Positions 47,901-55,799 of a DNA stretch of 64,000 bases are shown here, piece by piece; position 1 is the stretch's first letter; each line of letters begins with the position of its first letter. The DNA lies in assembly GCA_037389465.1 (NCBI GenBank), contig JAZARR010000230.1, forward strand, positions 62,001 through 126,000. Direction: 5' to 3'. The position numbers and the translations under genes were made by a program. The stretch comes from Baylisascaris procyonis. Taxonomy: Eukaryota; Nematoda; Chromadorea; Rhabditida; Ascarididae. The notes under the pieces were generated by a model, which had not been told where the DNA came from, did not search any database, and was given only the letters and a program-made list of their open reading frames with translations.

Positions 47901-50900
47901 CCCACCTGCACTGATCCTACTCCAACCAAAAAGTATATGTTTGGACAGCTCAACCTCATCATGACTTTCATCAAGAAATCACTCCCCACTATAGACACCC
48001 TCGCCTGAAAACGTTAGCCAAAGGCCAAAATTCCTTACGATCCTCTGTATATTGACTTGTGTATTAAATAGATTTAGTGATGTTCTATATATAGTAGATG
48101 TTGATTGACTGATTGACCCTAGCATTATATGTCGGAATTCCACGTTGAGTTGATTATGAATTGATTACCGCACAATAACTAGACAATCAGCATATTTACT
48201 TGTGTGAGGATGGGATTCTTTAGCAAAATTCGCATGCTTCCAATAGCGAAAAATTTCTTTGTATAGAAGTCGATCAAATCTGCAATCGTCGGAAAGGTGA
48301 GATTCGGATCGAGCCCATATTGAAGATTAGCCTTGTTTTTGTGGACGATGACATGATGAACTCCTTTCCATCGCAGAGATAGGCATAACTGTAAGACGCT
48401 GCATTAGGAAATGTTTTTTATGCCTCAAAATGGTATAGCATGCACCATATTGCCACTGCCCTTCTTAAGAACATCAAACGAAATGGTCAATTAGCATACT
48501 ACTTGACTACATATACATCTCCTTTCCTCTCTTGTGTTGCCAAAATATACTAGTCAGCTTTAGAATTTTCTTGATTGCTTTCTATTACCTCCTTTCTATT
48601 TTCACCGTTTCGTTGTTTCAAATCGCATCGTTCTGTCTATGTGCGATACTCCTATTGAGTCGTTGCTAATATGCATATGAACTGTAAATCTTTATGATGT
48701 GCTGTATAGAAAGAATGTTGAGCTTTCTCAATAATCCCTCCGTAAAAAAAACTTCTCAATTTTCATCGTGAAATTGTTGAATAGAAGGCTATAAAATATG
48801 CTGATATTACGAAACGAAGTTTGTAGTGCATCCTTGAAAAGAAACTATACTACAGCTGCGTTTCGAAGGAAATTTGGCGAACATATAGCCTAGAATAAAG
48901 TTATTAAGCTAACATTTCGATTGTCGCCACATGCGATCTCGGTTGTCCGCAAAAGGAAATCGCCATCCAACGCAAGTAATGAATTTGCATCTTCTCGTGG
49001 CATGAACCTAGAGATAGAGATTTATTTATTTATCTATTAATTTATTCACTTATTTTTTTAAAGAGATTTATTTAATTATCTATTTATTTATTCACTTATT
49101 TTTTTAACCATTTACCTACTTTGACTATTTATTTATTTACGCATTAATCGAAAATGCACCTGATGACGATCGTAATATTTGAGCAACGAAATCAACATGA
49201 ATTTCTCCAGCATTGCACGTTGCCCTCTTCATCATCCCCTCTCTCCCACCCCTCCCCCCCCCCAACACACACTACACTACGTTCACAGTCAGGTTTCCGC
49301 TCAAAATCATCGATTTCTAGTCTTATAAAGATCCAGTGATGGAGTCACAACAGTAATCTTTTACGTCACTCAGCAAAGACTGAAGGAATGCAAAATGACC
49401 TTAAGAAATCAAATTCGATGAGCAGAGCTTTAATAAATAAAATATGCAATTAACCCATGATAGTAATCCTCTTCTTGAATGACCACTTCGGGAGGTTGTA
49501 CAGAATCGGGCAATGAACGGAAATCCTCATCAATAAGTACGGTGGCGGGTGTTGTTGCACCAAGCTTATCATGCGTTTCTTTCGGTACGCCTTCACCGAA
49601 CACCTCTTTAATTTCTTTTTCACCACCATCTGAATTCTGAAATTGAACATTTATAGGAATCTATCATAAACTTCCCTTTGATTTTTAAATTCTTTTTTTT
49701 TTCAGATTTAGCATTACAAAAAAGACAAGCAATTAATGCGCAAGTCAACTAACCTAATTCGAATGACATCTGAAATCAACTAACCTAATTCGAATGAAAT
49801 CCACAGGATGGTCGTCCAGGCCTATTTTTAGGTTCCTTTATTAGCACCTAAGTTTTCGCCTCAATTAAACTGCCGATATTTTTGTCCTCAAGAAATAATC
49901 TTGTCTGCAAAAACACCTACTTTATCCTATCAATCAAAATTCTCACCACATATACCCCGTACCAGTGAATCGGACCCACCACTGCCTATGCAGCCGCAGC
50001 AATGCGTCTAGAAGGCCGAAGATGGGGGGAAGAGGGAAGAAAACAATGGCGTCATTAAAGCCTAACAGAAGTAAAACTGCCATTTCGGGTGATTGTTGCG
50101 TTGTAGGATATTTGCGCCACAGTTGCGCCTCATAACAAATTTGCACTGAAAACTGCGCCACGGACCTCCAGACAGGGCAGCAGGGTGGCGTGATCTTGCA
50201 CGGTAGGAGAGTTGCTCCACTGGGATTTGCGTCATAAGCTTTTTCTTCAAAAAGAACTGCCAAAAGTTTGGATCTATCACCGCAAAGTTTGGCGTCACAA
50301 CACATTTGCGTATAACAACGCCTGCCTTGAAATTCTTTCGGTCTAAACATTTATCACATGACTGCAGTCTAGATAACTACACCGCATGAGATGTTTGGGG
50401 GCATCGAAACAAAATATCTAATTTACTGATGAATTCGTTCTCACCACTTACACAAGTTTTATGCAAATTTCAGCTGCTGAAGTGAAACTTCCCCAACGGG
50501 TGACCGAAACTCGCATGCAAATTTTGTAGAAAACGACAAGAAACCACGACCACTCGCCTACATAGCAATTGTCTTTTTTCTGGCATATTTTGCATGCGCT
50601 GCGTACATGCGTATGTTTACTTGCTTGGTGCTTGTTCACCTCATTTTCTATGACAACCATTTTCATATACTCGTTTCGCAAATCTGAAAAAAAAAAAATT
50701 TCCCAGCCCATTGAAGTTTCCAGAATGAAGCCCAGCCCCGTCTTAAACAACTTCAGAGCGCTAAAGTTTATAACATTCGGCGCAGTTTGGGGCGCATCTG
50801 CGGACAGTTGCGCCATGATGAATTTCCCCACCAGTGAATATATCGTCACTTTCTCCATGCGTTCATTATGTGCAGGTAACCTCAAACATTCGATCAGTAA

Positions 50901-51478
50901 CTAAGAGTTATCCCATTCGAATTCTTAGAAATCAGCCCTCTTTATTTGCATAATCATCCGCTGCGGAAAAAGATGCGAAAAAAGTCTTTAGCTGCATACT
51001 GAAGTGACAACTACCATTTCCTCTACAAATATAACACACCGAGGAGTTACAAGAACCTCTCTAAAAACTGTCTGAGTTTATTTAATATAGCACTGAATTG
51101 TTATGTGTCAATCTACTGTTAAATATTTTATAGAGAAGTGTTTTACATAAGATAGCCTGCAAGTATTCCACATTGCTGCGTTATACCTGTGATAGAGCTT
51201 CAAAAACAACCGATTTCTAAGATTGGTAGTTTGATATATCCGTAAAATGAGCTGCTAACGATAATTTGTGATACCTTTTTTCCACGCTTTGAAGAAGGTG
51301 TTCCAGCGAGTGCGACTCCTTTCATGTCGGGCGATGAACCCGCCTCATCATTTGATCGCTTTTTTTGACCACTTTCAGGCGTATGTTGTGCCTCGACCTC
51401 CTCAATAATTGGATGGTGATGAGCACACAAGAAGTGATATCGCTTATGCGCATAAATCGACTTGTCATATGAGCTTTG
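41758..51478 (-). CDS. SH2-domain non-receptor tyrosine kinase, Fes/Fer-like (SPE-8 group)
   Basis: Ten minus-strand exons: about 51,433-51,275; 49,636-49,455; 49,007-48,914; 48,388-48,200; 47,083-46,958; 45,890-45,741; 45,400-45,276; 43,648-43,516; 42,342-42,217; 41,952-41,758. From exon 2 on, all phases agree and add up to 1,320 nt (439 residues plus stop). Order: acidic linker; SH2 (entry Y-Y-H-G-F-M-P-R-E-D, FLLR phosphotyrosine-binding Arg, end R-I-L-L-K-N-P); kinase (LGEGAFGEV loop, VAVK lysine, helix-C Glu in [30 protein letters not shown]). Proteins of this group phosphorylate tyrosine; in nematodes the family is large and several members act in sperm. No F-BAR region is visible, as usual for nematode members. 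The 5' end of exon 1 is unresolved. Oddities: no activation-loop tyrosine, and a subtelomeric repeat island in intron 4. Confidence 0.92.
42217..42342 (-). CDS. SH2 kinase exon 9: helix F
   Basis: Acceptor GAATTTCAG, donor ATGGAG|GTGACT; 42 codons, phase 0. It carries [14 protein letters not shown], the conserved helix F of kinases, then the Glu-Pro-Tyr-Lys-Gly-Trp segment. Confidence 0.94.
43516..43648 (-). CDS. SH2 kinase exon 8: catalytic loop, DFG, APE
   Basis: Acceptor CTTTTTAAAG, donor CCAGAA|GTAAGT; 1 nt plus 44 codons. D-I-A-A-R-N-C-L is the tyrosine-kinase-type catalytic loop. L-S-D-F-G-M-S is the metal-binding DFG segment. A-P-I-R-W-L-A-P-E closes the activation segment. No tyrosine occurs between DFG and APE: the stretch is [13 protein letters not shown]. 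Intron 7 before it is 1.6 kb and contains a GC-rich repeat-like patch. Confidence 0.95.
43910..44060. repeat. GC-rich patch in kinase intron 7
   Basis: About 150 bp with repeated GATGCGGTG, CGCGTGCCGC and CGCGCGCC words stands out from the AT-rich intron. It is probably a dispersed repeat fragment. No terminal repeats or coding potential recognised. Confidence 0.35.
45276..45400 (-). CDS. SH2 kinase exon 7: helices D and E
   Basis: Acceptor AGAATTCAG, donor CATAG|GTTAGT; 41 codons plus 2 nt. It begins G-G-A-L-D-K-Y-L, follows through A-L-G-L-Q-Y-V-H and ends at M-H-R, whose Arg codon is completed in the next exon to make the HRD motif. Confidence 0.93.
45741..45890 (-). CDS. SH2 kinase exon 6: helix C and hinge
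   Basis: Acceptor AATTTGCAG, donor ATCAAG|GTCCTT; 50 codons. It contains [14 protein letters not shown] (helix C with the salt-bridge Glu), [11 protein letters not shown] and the hinge region [10 protein letters not shown] longer open frame continues beyond both ends (45,645-46,232) but is intronic there. Confidence 0.93.
46958..47083 (-). CDS. SH2 kinase exon 5: glycine-rich loop and VAVK lysine
   Basis: Acceptor TTCACTCCAG, donor AAACTC|GTAATG; 42 codons in phase 0. It carries W-E-L-K-H-S-Q-I, the nucleotide-binding loop LGEGAFGEV and the ATP-anchoring lysine in V-A-V-K-L. The exon lies less than 300 bp from the interstitial telomere tract at 47,338 but is intact. Confidence 0.92.
47338..47475 (+). 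repeat. Interstitial telomere tract in TTAGGC orientation
   Basis: About 140 bp rich in CTTAGG/TTAGGC words (for example near 47,370-47,400 and 47,445-47,465) with frequent substitutions. The G-rich strand is on +, opposite to the 36-kb array, although the adjacent satellite and shared segment have the same orientation as at the array. Degenerate, so not newly added. Confidence 0.9.
47476..47792 (+). repeat. GGGTTTCGGGTC-type subtelomeric satellite, copy 2
   Basis: About 315 bp of the same degenerate GGGTTYCGGGTC repeat as at 36,155-36,990. It contains phrases such as GGGTTTCGGGTCGGGTTTC and CCGGGTCGGTTTC, and abuts the shared segment on its right exactly as copy 1 does. Confidence 0.9.
47793..48050 (+). 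repeat. Subtelomere-linked segment, copy 2
   Basis: It matches 36,990-37,300 through AACAGCACTGCCTGTTGTTG, GCTCAACCTCATCATG, TCATCAAGAAATCACTCCCC and CCAAAATTCC. It lacks roughly 45 bp present in copy 1 after GGATAGA and carries many substitutions, so the copies are not recent. It lies wholly within kinase intron 4. Confidence 0.88.
48200..48388 (-). CDS. SH2 kinase exon 4: C-terminal half of SH2
   Basis: Acceptor GTCTTACAG, donor ACACAA|GTAAAT; 63 codons, phase 0 to 0. It reads [13 protein letters not shown], then [11 protein letters not shown] and [11 protein letters not shown], the typical beta-strand and closing portions of a kinase-associated SH2 domain. The next exon lies 1.1 kb away across the subtelomere-like island. 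Confidence 0.93.
48914..49007 (-). CDS. SH2 kinase exon 3: FLVR part of SH2
   Basis: Acceptor ATCTCTAG, donor AAT|GTTAGC; 1 nt plus 31 codons. It carries F-M-P-R-E-D and G-D-F-L-L-R-T-T-E. The arginine of FLLR is the phosphotyrosine-binding residue of SH2 domains (established for the family); Val to Leu at the third position is conservative. Confidence 0.92.
49018..49140. repeat. TTTA/TTTAT-rich tandem repeat in kinase intron 2
   Basis: AT-rich sequence in which GAGATTTATTTA-TATCTAT-TTATTCACTTATTTTTTTAA occurs twice in tandem (about 49,016-49,061 and 49,063-49,107), followed by further TTTA units. Confidence 0.75.
49455..49636 (-). CDS. SH2 kinase exon 2: linker and start of SH2
   Basis: Acceptor CAATTTCAG, donor CATGG|GTTAAT; 60 codons plus 2 nt. 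An acidic linker ([21 protein letters not shown]) runs into E-E-D-Y-Y-H-G, the conserved beginning of a Fes/Fer-type SH2 domain. The split glycine codon is completed by exon 3. Confidence 0.88.
49745..49797. repeat. 22-bp direct duplication in kinase intron 1
   Basis: TCAACTAACCTAATTCGAAT plus GA occurs at 49,745-49,766 and again at 49,776-49,797, a period of 31 bp. Confidence 0.85.
49940..50850. repeat. Repeat-like region with GCGCCA/GTTGCGCC words in kinase intron 1
   Basis: This patch is richer in GC and in GCGCCAC, ACAGTTGCGCC, ACGCAAAT and AAACTGCGCC words than the surrounding intron. ACAGTTGCGCC occurs near 50,120 and 50,805, and AACTGCGCC has inverted counterparts near 50,155 and 50,780. 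This suggests an old transposable element or two nested copies. Open frames of 135 and 145 codons across it show no recognisable motif. Confidence 0.35.
51275..51478 (-). CDS. SH2 kinase, probable exon 1 (N-terminal linker)
   Basis: Open frame ending at donor AAAAAG|GTATCAC in phase 0, matching exon 2. It encodes a charged, low-complexity linker with [12 protein letters not shown] and S-S-K-R-G-K-K. The only in-frame ATG seen is about two thirds of the way in (D-M-K-G), so either translation begins there or an earlier exon exists. The 5' border is not set by any clear acceptor. Confidence 0.5.
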
Positions 51479-51479
51479 C

Positions 51480-53421
51480 AAATGGCGTGTCCGATAGAAT
51501 GAATTTTATGGACTATCCTGAACTATCCTAACACATCGCATTGGAATTTTTTTAATATTTCTAGTCAAGTCCATTTCGTCGAGAACGATAAATAGAAATC
51601 CGGACAGAACACTAAGGTAATGATGTTTCACTGCGAATAATCAGCGACAGACCAAATGGAATTCTTCAAATTTTGAAAATGAATTTGCAGTGAGCTTATT
51701 CCCACCCGTATTTCAGCAGACGAACGTATAATGTAACCGTCATGCTCACCTAACTTACTGACGATATAACCAAACAAGTAAAGATTACTACGTTGTGTTG
51801 TTTCTATGACTATACTTAATGAAAATCGGTGTCAGTGGCAAACACTCGAACCCGTTCCGGGGGAATTTTCTGAAGTTAAACCAGAGACCCAACACACCTA
51901 TGCATATGATGCAAGGCCGAAGCTATGCGAACGCAAGCTCAAAATTTTGTTTTCAGCTAAGGATGCCAACAGACCCCTCTTCCTCTCCTCTTGAAATGAT
52001 GCCCATAGCTATGCTTTATGGAAACACTACTTGGCAATACCAGTTTTCTATACATTTCACCGCTAAAAGAGCGCAATCGTCCCTGTCTTTGTTGTGTTAT
52101 TTCTCAAGATTTCCAATGTAAAGGCGATAGGTACCTTAGGTGTCACAGCGGATTCTGCGTGACGAGGTTGCTCACTTTCCTTGCTAGCCATTATCTGAAA
52201 GATGGACAAAAAACCTAGCTACAGATGAATTTCGCAGTCTGCTTTAAATGATATTTGTGCGACGAATATGACAAAATTCTCTTTTAGAAATCTTCTCTGT
52301 TCCCTGATGTTAAATATTCCTCGCTCATTCCTCATTGCCTGTTACCTAACAAATATTCATCTAAACATTCATCAGCAAATGTAGGAGATCTCAGAGAGTT
52401 TGAAAGCAATGCGATATCCTCATTTTCGCACGCGAGTTTCGTATTTTTCCGCTAAGTATCACTTGTGAATATTGACTACATTGAAGAATTAAACAACAAG
52501 CCGCAATGGGTTCTCAATACAACATTAACAGATAAGTCAAAACGTTGCAAAATCCGCAATGACGAACTCGCTAAGCATATGACGATAACCGAATCTGGCC
52601 GCTGCTTCACAAGTATGAAAACACAATGTTAGATTAGAGAATGAACGTTTTGGACGTTTTGTTAGCGCAATTAGTCAAAATCAGTAAGCCGTCCTTATGT
52701 AAATTATGGCTTTTTAAAAACATCAATGAATATGAAAAGTTCGACCTCAAGAAATAAATCAAAGAAAAAAATCGATTTCGTCACTAGTAACGGGCAGCAA
52801 TCTGGAGGCTAGATCTTCCTGAAATTCTTTTTTTTTTTAATATATCTAGGTGCAATTCTTCGATCATTCAGCCCCTAAGATGTACTGAAATTTCCTGGTG
52901 GGGCAAATAAATGTGGGAAAGTGCCAATCTTAAGTCGTCCACTGCAACTGGAAACGGAGGGGAGTTCAAATGGGAGTCCAAAAAATGCATTTTTTTGAGT
53001 CTGTTACATCCCAATAAATTTATATGGTTGTGAGAGTTCACCCAAACCATCGTGGTAGTTCAGGCTTGGAATTCCCCCCCCCCCCCCTACCCCCACCCCT
53101 CCCTCCCCGCCAAAAAAGAATTTCATACCGTTTTTGAATGACTCTATGTAAAATTTTCATTTGGCCTTAAAGATCTTTGGATTTCATCCATCGTCTCAAC
53201 GAGATTTTTTAAAAAGCTTCAACTTATATGAAGTACCATGTCACTACTACTGATCGATGTGCAACATTTTTCTATGTAAGTGTAATGTGAGGAGTGATTA
53301 ATAAATGTATACCAACTATTTTCGTGCAGAATAGAGGTGACAACCATAAGACACAGTAAACTTTCTACAAATGCCTCGCGATAAGGGTCGGCCAGCATAA
53401 AAGGACGGCGTATTTGCTTAC
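51480..53421. other. No supported gene in about 1.9 kb
   Basis: AT-rich sequence upstream of the kinase. Short open frames at 51,806-52,218 and 52,868-53,050 lack splice context and motifs. A 14-base poly-C run at 53,074-53,087, followed by C-rich sequence to 53,110, is the main landmark. A kinase promoter or further 5' exon could lie here but none is recognisable. Confidence 0.5.
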
Positions 53422-53629
53422 ATGAATCGATGTGTTTCGAGCTGTTCCTGAGAGGTGTATCGTGGCCAGAGTACTTCGGAATGTAGTCGGGTATAAGGAG
53501 TGCTCGTGCTCGTCGGCGTGGATGTTGGACTGCTGGTGCCAAGGTTCCGTCGGAGTGAATTCCCCCTCTTTGTCGCGTTATCCCCTTCGACGTTCCCATT
53601 GTCGCTTTTATTAAGGCGTAATAGAAACC
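53422..53629 (-). CDS. Candidate exon, Ser/Thr-rich unrecognised protein
   Basis: Acceptor GGTGTCAG and donor TTCAT|GTAAGC bound 208 nt (2 nt, 68 codons, 2 nt). The frame reads F-L-L-R-L-N-K-S-D-N-G-N-V-E-G-D, then a proline/serine/threonine tract (S-S-P-T-S-T-P-T-S-T-S-T-P) and an end E-Q-L-E-T-H-R-F. A competing open frame exists on the other strand and in another minus frame. No partner exon with matching phase was found. Confidence 0.35.
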
Positions 53630-53764
53630 CTGACACCTCATCCCGTTGCAAGATTACAGCGTGATGTGGGAATAGATTCTAACCTTTTAATCGAGAATCC
53701 GAAAGTTTGGCCTCATTCATAAACAACTTCAAGCACTAAACAATATCTTTTAAATCACTTTGAG

Positions 53765-54051
53765 TTAGAGATGGGTATTTTTTGTAAAATTTGTCATCTC
53801 GTCTTCTTCTTTTTGAGCTTCGGTAGCTGCTTTGGGTTCTGAACTATCTTTCACAGTCATATGTGTTCGACAACTTAGTGCAGATAAAACTTCATGCAGG
53901 TAATTACTACTCATCCATTTTATACTTCTGAAACAGATATAATATCCAACAAAATACTTCAAGATCTCGTCCATTATACCTAATCTCACAAAAGTTCAGA
54001 ACCTGAATGATTTTCGAAAGGCACAAATAAAGTCCCTTTCGAGAACACATA
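53765..54051 (-). CDS. Two-exon 3' end of an unrecognised gene
   Basis: Exon 54,003-54,051 follows the strong acceptor TTTTTTTACCAG and ends TTCAG|GTTCTG. The last exon, 53,765-53,927, follows ATATCTGTTTCAG and runs open to TAA. Phases match (2 nt into 1 nt) over a 75-nt intron. The product ends with a Glu/Lys-rich hydrophilic tail (E-A-Q-K-E-E-D-E-M-T-N-F-T-K-N-T-H-L). No family recognised. It may be the end of the gene whose other pieces lie at 54.8-55.5 kb. Confidence 0.45.
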
Positions 54052-54835
54052 CTGGTAAAAAAATGACGCATAAAAACGACAACGAAGTGTTTCGTTTCAC
54101 TCGACTTCGTCATAATAGGAACTCTCAAAATGAATCCCTATTTCATTACTCATTTCAATTTTCAAGCCATATAACAAGAAAGCAGTGACCAATAGCAAAT
54201 GTTTTTGCCGAAGCAGTACATAATGACGGCTATAAAAATGAATTCTAGAGAGCGGATTTCATTTAAACATCAGAGCGAAAAACAGATGCATGGAAATCAA
54301 AAGTAGATTTAAATTGGTCTGTCGGTCTAAAATTTTAGGTCTAATATTTTGTTTCTATTCGATTCAACAATCAAATTCAACATTCCCACTAAAATTTCTC
54401 AATCGATTTTTAATATTCGCCATCGAATTGTGGCCAATGCATGATGCATAAATGTACAACATTTTTATGCTGATTAATAATGATGAACAATAAAAATTGA
54501 ACAGCTGTTATCGCTTATCATATCTGAAGAAAAAAATCTTAAAACATAAACAAAAATGACCTATCTGACGAAGAAAATTCTACACTCCACCACTATCTCC
54601 AAGCAAAGGCAAAGAACATAAACACCTAATGAAAAAAAATTTTTTTTTTTTAATTCACGCAAGTGAAAGGAGCAAAAAATTTTTCCTCTCATCGTAGTCA
54701 TCGAGATATCAAATTTATTGACTAGTAGAGTTTGCTGAAAGTATAGATAGTGATTTACTAACAATTTTTCAAATGTTTATGGCAAAATAATAGAGATAAA
54801 TTTTTTCATAATTGACACTCTAGAATCTCACAACG

Positions 54836-54994
54836 TCAATTAATTATTCTCTTCTCAATAGGACAATAGTATTTTAGCATTTCAAACGTGATCAAAGCAA
54901 ACAAAATGAACGTTACAAAAAAAAGTATCGTAATTAAAAATACGAATTTCACCTCCTCGCTTCTCACCAATATTTTAACCACTGATTCAATACT
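54836..54994 (-). CDS. Candidate last exon with one membrane helix
   Basis: Acceptor GCATATTTCAG opens a 53-codon frame to a stop (phase 0). After a short basic/acidic start (S-I-E-S-V-V-K-I-L-V-R-S-E-E-V-K) comes a strongly hydrophobic stretch, F-V-F-L-I-T-I-L-F-F-V-T-F-I-L-F-A-L-I, long enough for one membrane span, then a short charged tail. An internal strong donor (ATATTG|GTGAGA near 54,967) would instead make the first 27 nt a microexon, so the membrane tail may be alternative or spurious. Confidence 0.4.
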   Translation of the reverse strand, partial: SIESVVKILVRSEEVKFVFLITILFFVTFILFALITFEMLKYYCPIEKRIIN

Positions 54995-55192
54995 CTGAAA
55001 TATGCGTTTTTTTAAACGAAATCGCCAAGCAATATTGATAAAAATCTCTGACATGTGCTGAACTACTAGAAAATATGAATCTTGCAGAAATTGACGTTAT
55101 TTTTGATTACATCTCTCCGTGCACCTGTTGGCTGTCCGGTCATTCCCAATCGGAAAATGATGGCCCCTTAGTTCATGAAATAGGCATGCCAT

Positions 55193-55224
55193 GAAATACG
55201 TAATTCATTATAATTACGTATTTC
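55193..55224. repeat. Perfect inverted repeat (13-bp arms)
   Basis: GAAATACGTAATT, a 6-base CATTAT spacer, then the exact reverse complement. It could form a hairpin or be the core of a small inverted-repeat element. It lies in apparently non-coding sequence. Confidence 0.9.
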
Positions 55225-55461
55225 AAAAAAATTACGACAGATTTCTTTAGTGAGATTCTAACGGAATAATTTCAACTTATTTTGCACCTCAACAATCCAA
55301 AAAAAAGTAGTTCCCCTTACATGCCTACATATCGAAAAATAGGTTTTTTCGACAGTAACTGTTGTTATCGAAATGGTGACTGCCAACCCGCTCTAACGGT
55401 CTCTGCAATTAATGCTCTTATATTGGCAGATGGTGCACATCGGATGATGAAAGATGCAAAC

Positions 55462-55537
55462 CTGTTTTGCTGAAAGATCGTCAGAAGCATATGTAGAGGA
55501 GTGCTGAATGTTGTCACGCTCCTGGAATAACTGAATG
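55462..55537 (-). CDS. Candidate internal exon, unrecognised
   Basis: Acceptor GCATTTTCAG and donor AAACAG|GTTTGC enclose 76 nt (1 nt plus 25 codons) reading I-Q-L-F-Q-E-R-D-N-I-Q-H-S-S-T-Y-A-S-D-D-L. A further acceptor, TTAATTGCAG, 49 nt downstream opens a phase-compatible frame (R-P-L-E-R-V-G-S-H-H-F) near 55,412. No family recognised. Likely part of the same minus-strand gene as the terminal exons at 53.8-55.0 kb, which is inference. Confidence 0.4.
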
Positions 55538-55799
55538 CTGAAAATGCGCTAGCCACATAACGCCTTCGTTCACATCACCTCTCGCCTTTCTGCGTAGTAC
55601 AAGAGTTCATCATAGTAGCTTGAAGAATGTTTTGATCAACGAATTTGATCAATGCTGCTAGCAAGGGCTTACTACCCGTTCAGACAGCTATAACGAAACG
55701 ATACGACTATTTCTACAAACCAGCCCGAAAGGATATTAGGCTCGTTGAATGAAGAGCTAAACGAAGTTGACTACCTGACCGTTGCACGCAACAAGGTGA

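Larger units (their letters stand above)
47084..48199 (-). other. Kinase intron 4 carrying a subtelomere-like island
   Basis: A 1,116-nt intron bounded by exon 4 (donor ACACAA|GTAAAT) and exon 5 (acceptor CACTCCAG), both phase 0. It contains, from left to right, an inverted interstitial telomere tract, the GGGTTYCGGG satellite and the segment shared with the chromosome end. Transcription of the gene would read through all of it. Confidence 0.85.

Noticed and set aside
50448..50904. Open frames on both strands (145 and 111 codons)
   Set aside because: They lie in the repeat-like part of kinase intron 1, overlap each other on opposite strands and contain no recognisable domain.
55724..55795. 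24-codon plus-strand block between an AG and a GTGAAA donor
   Set aside because: Splice sites are weak and no downstream plus-strand exon could be joined in phase, and the minus strand is also open there.
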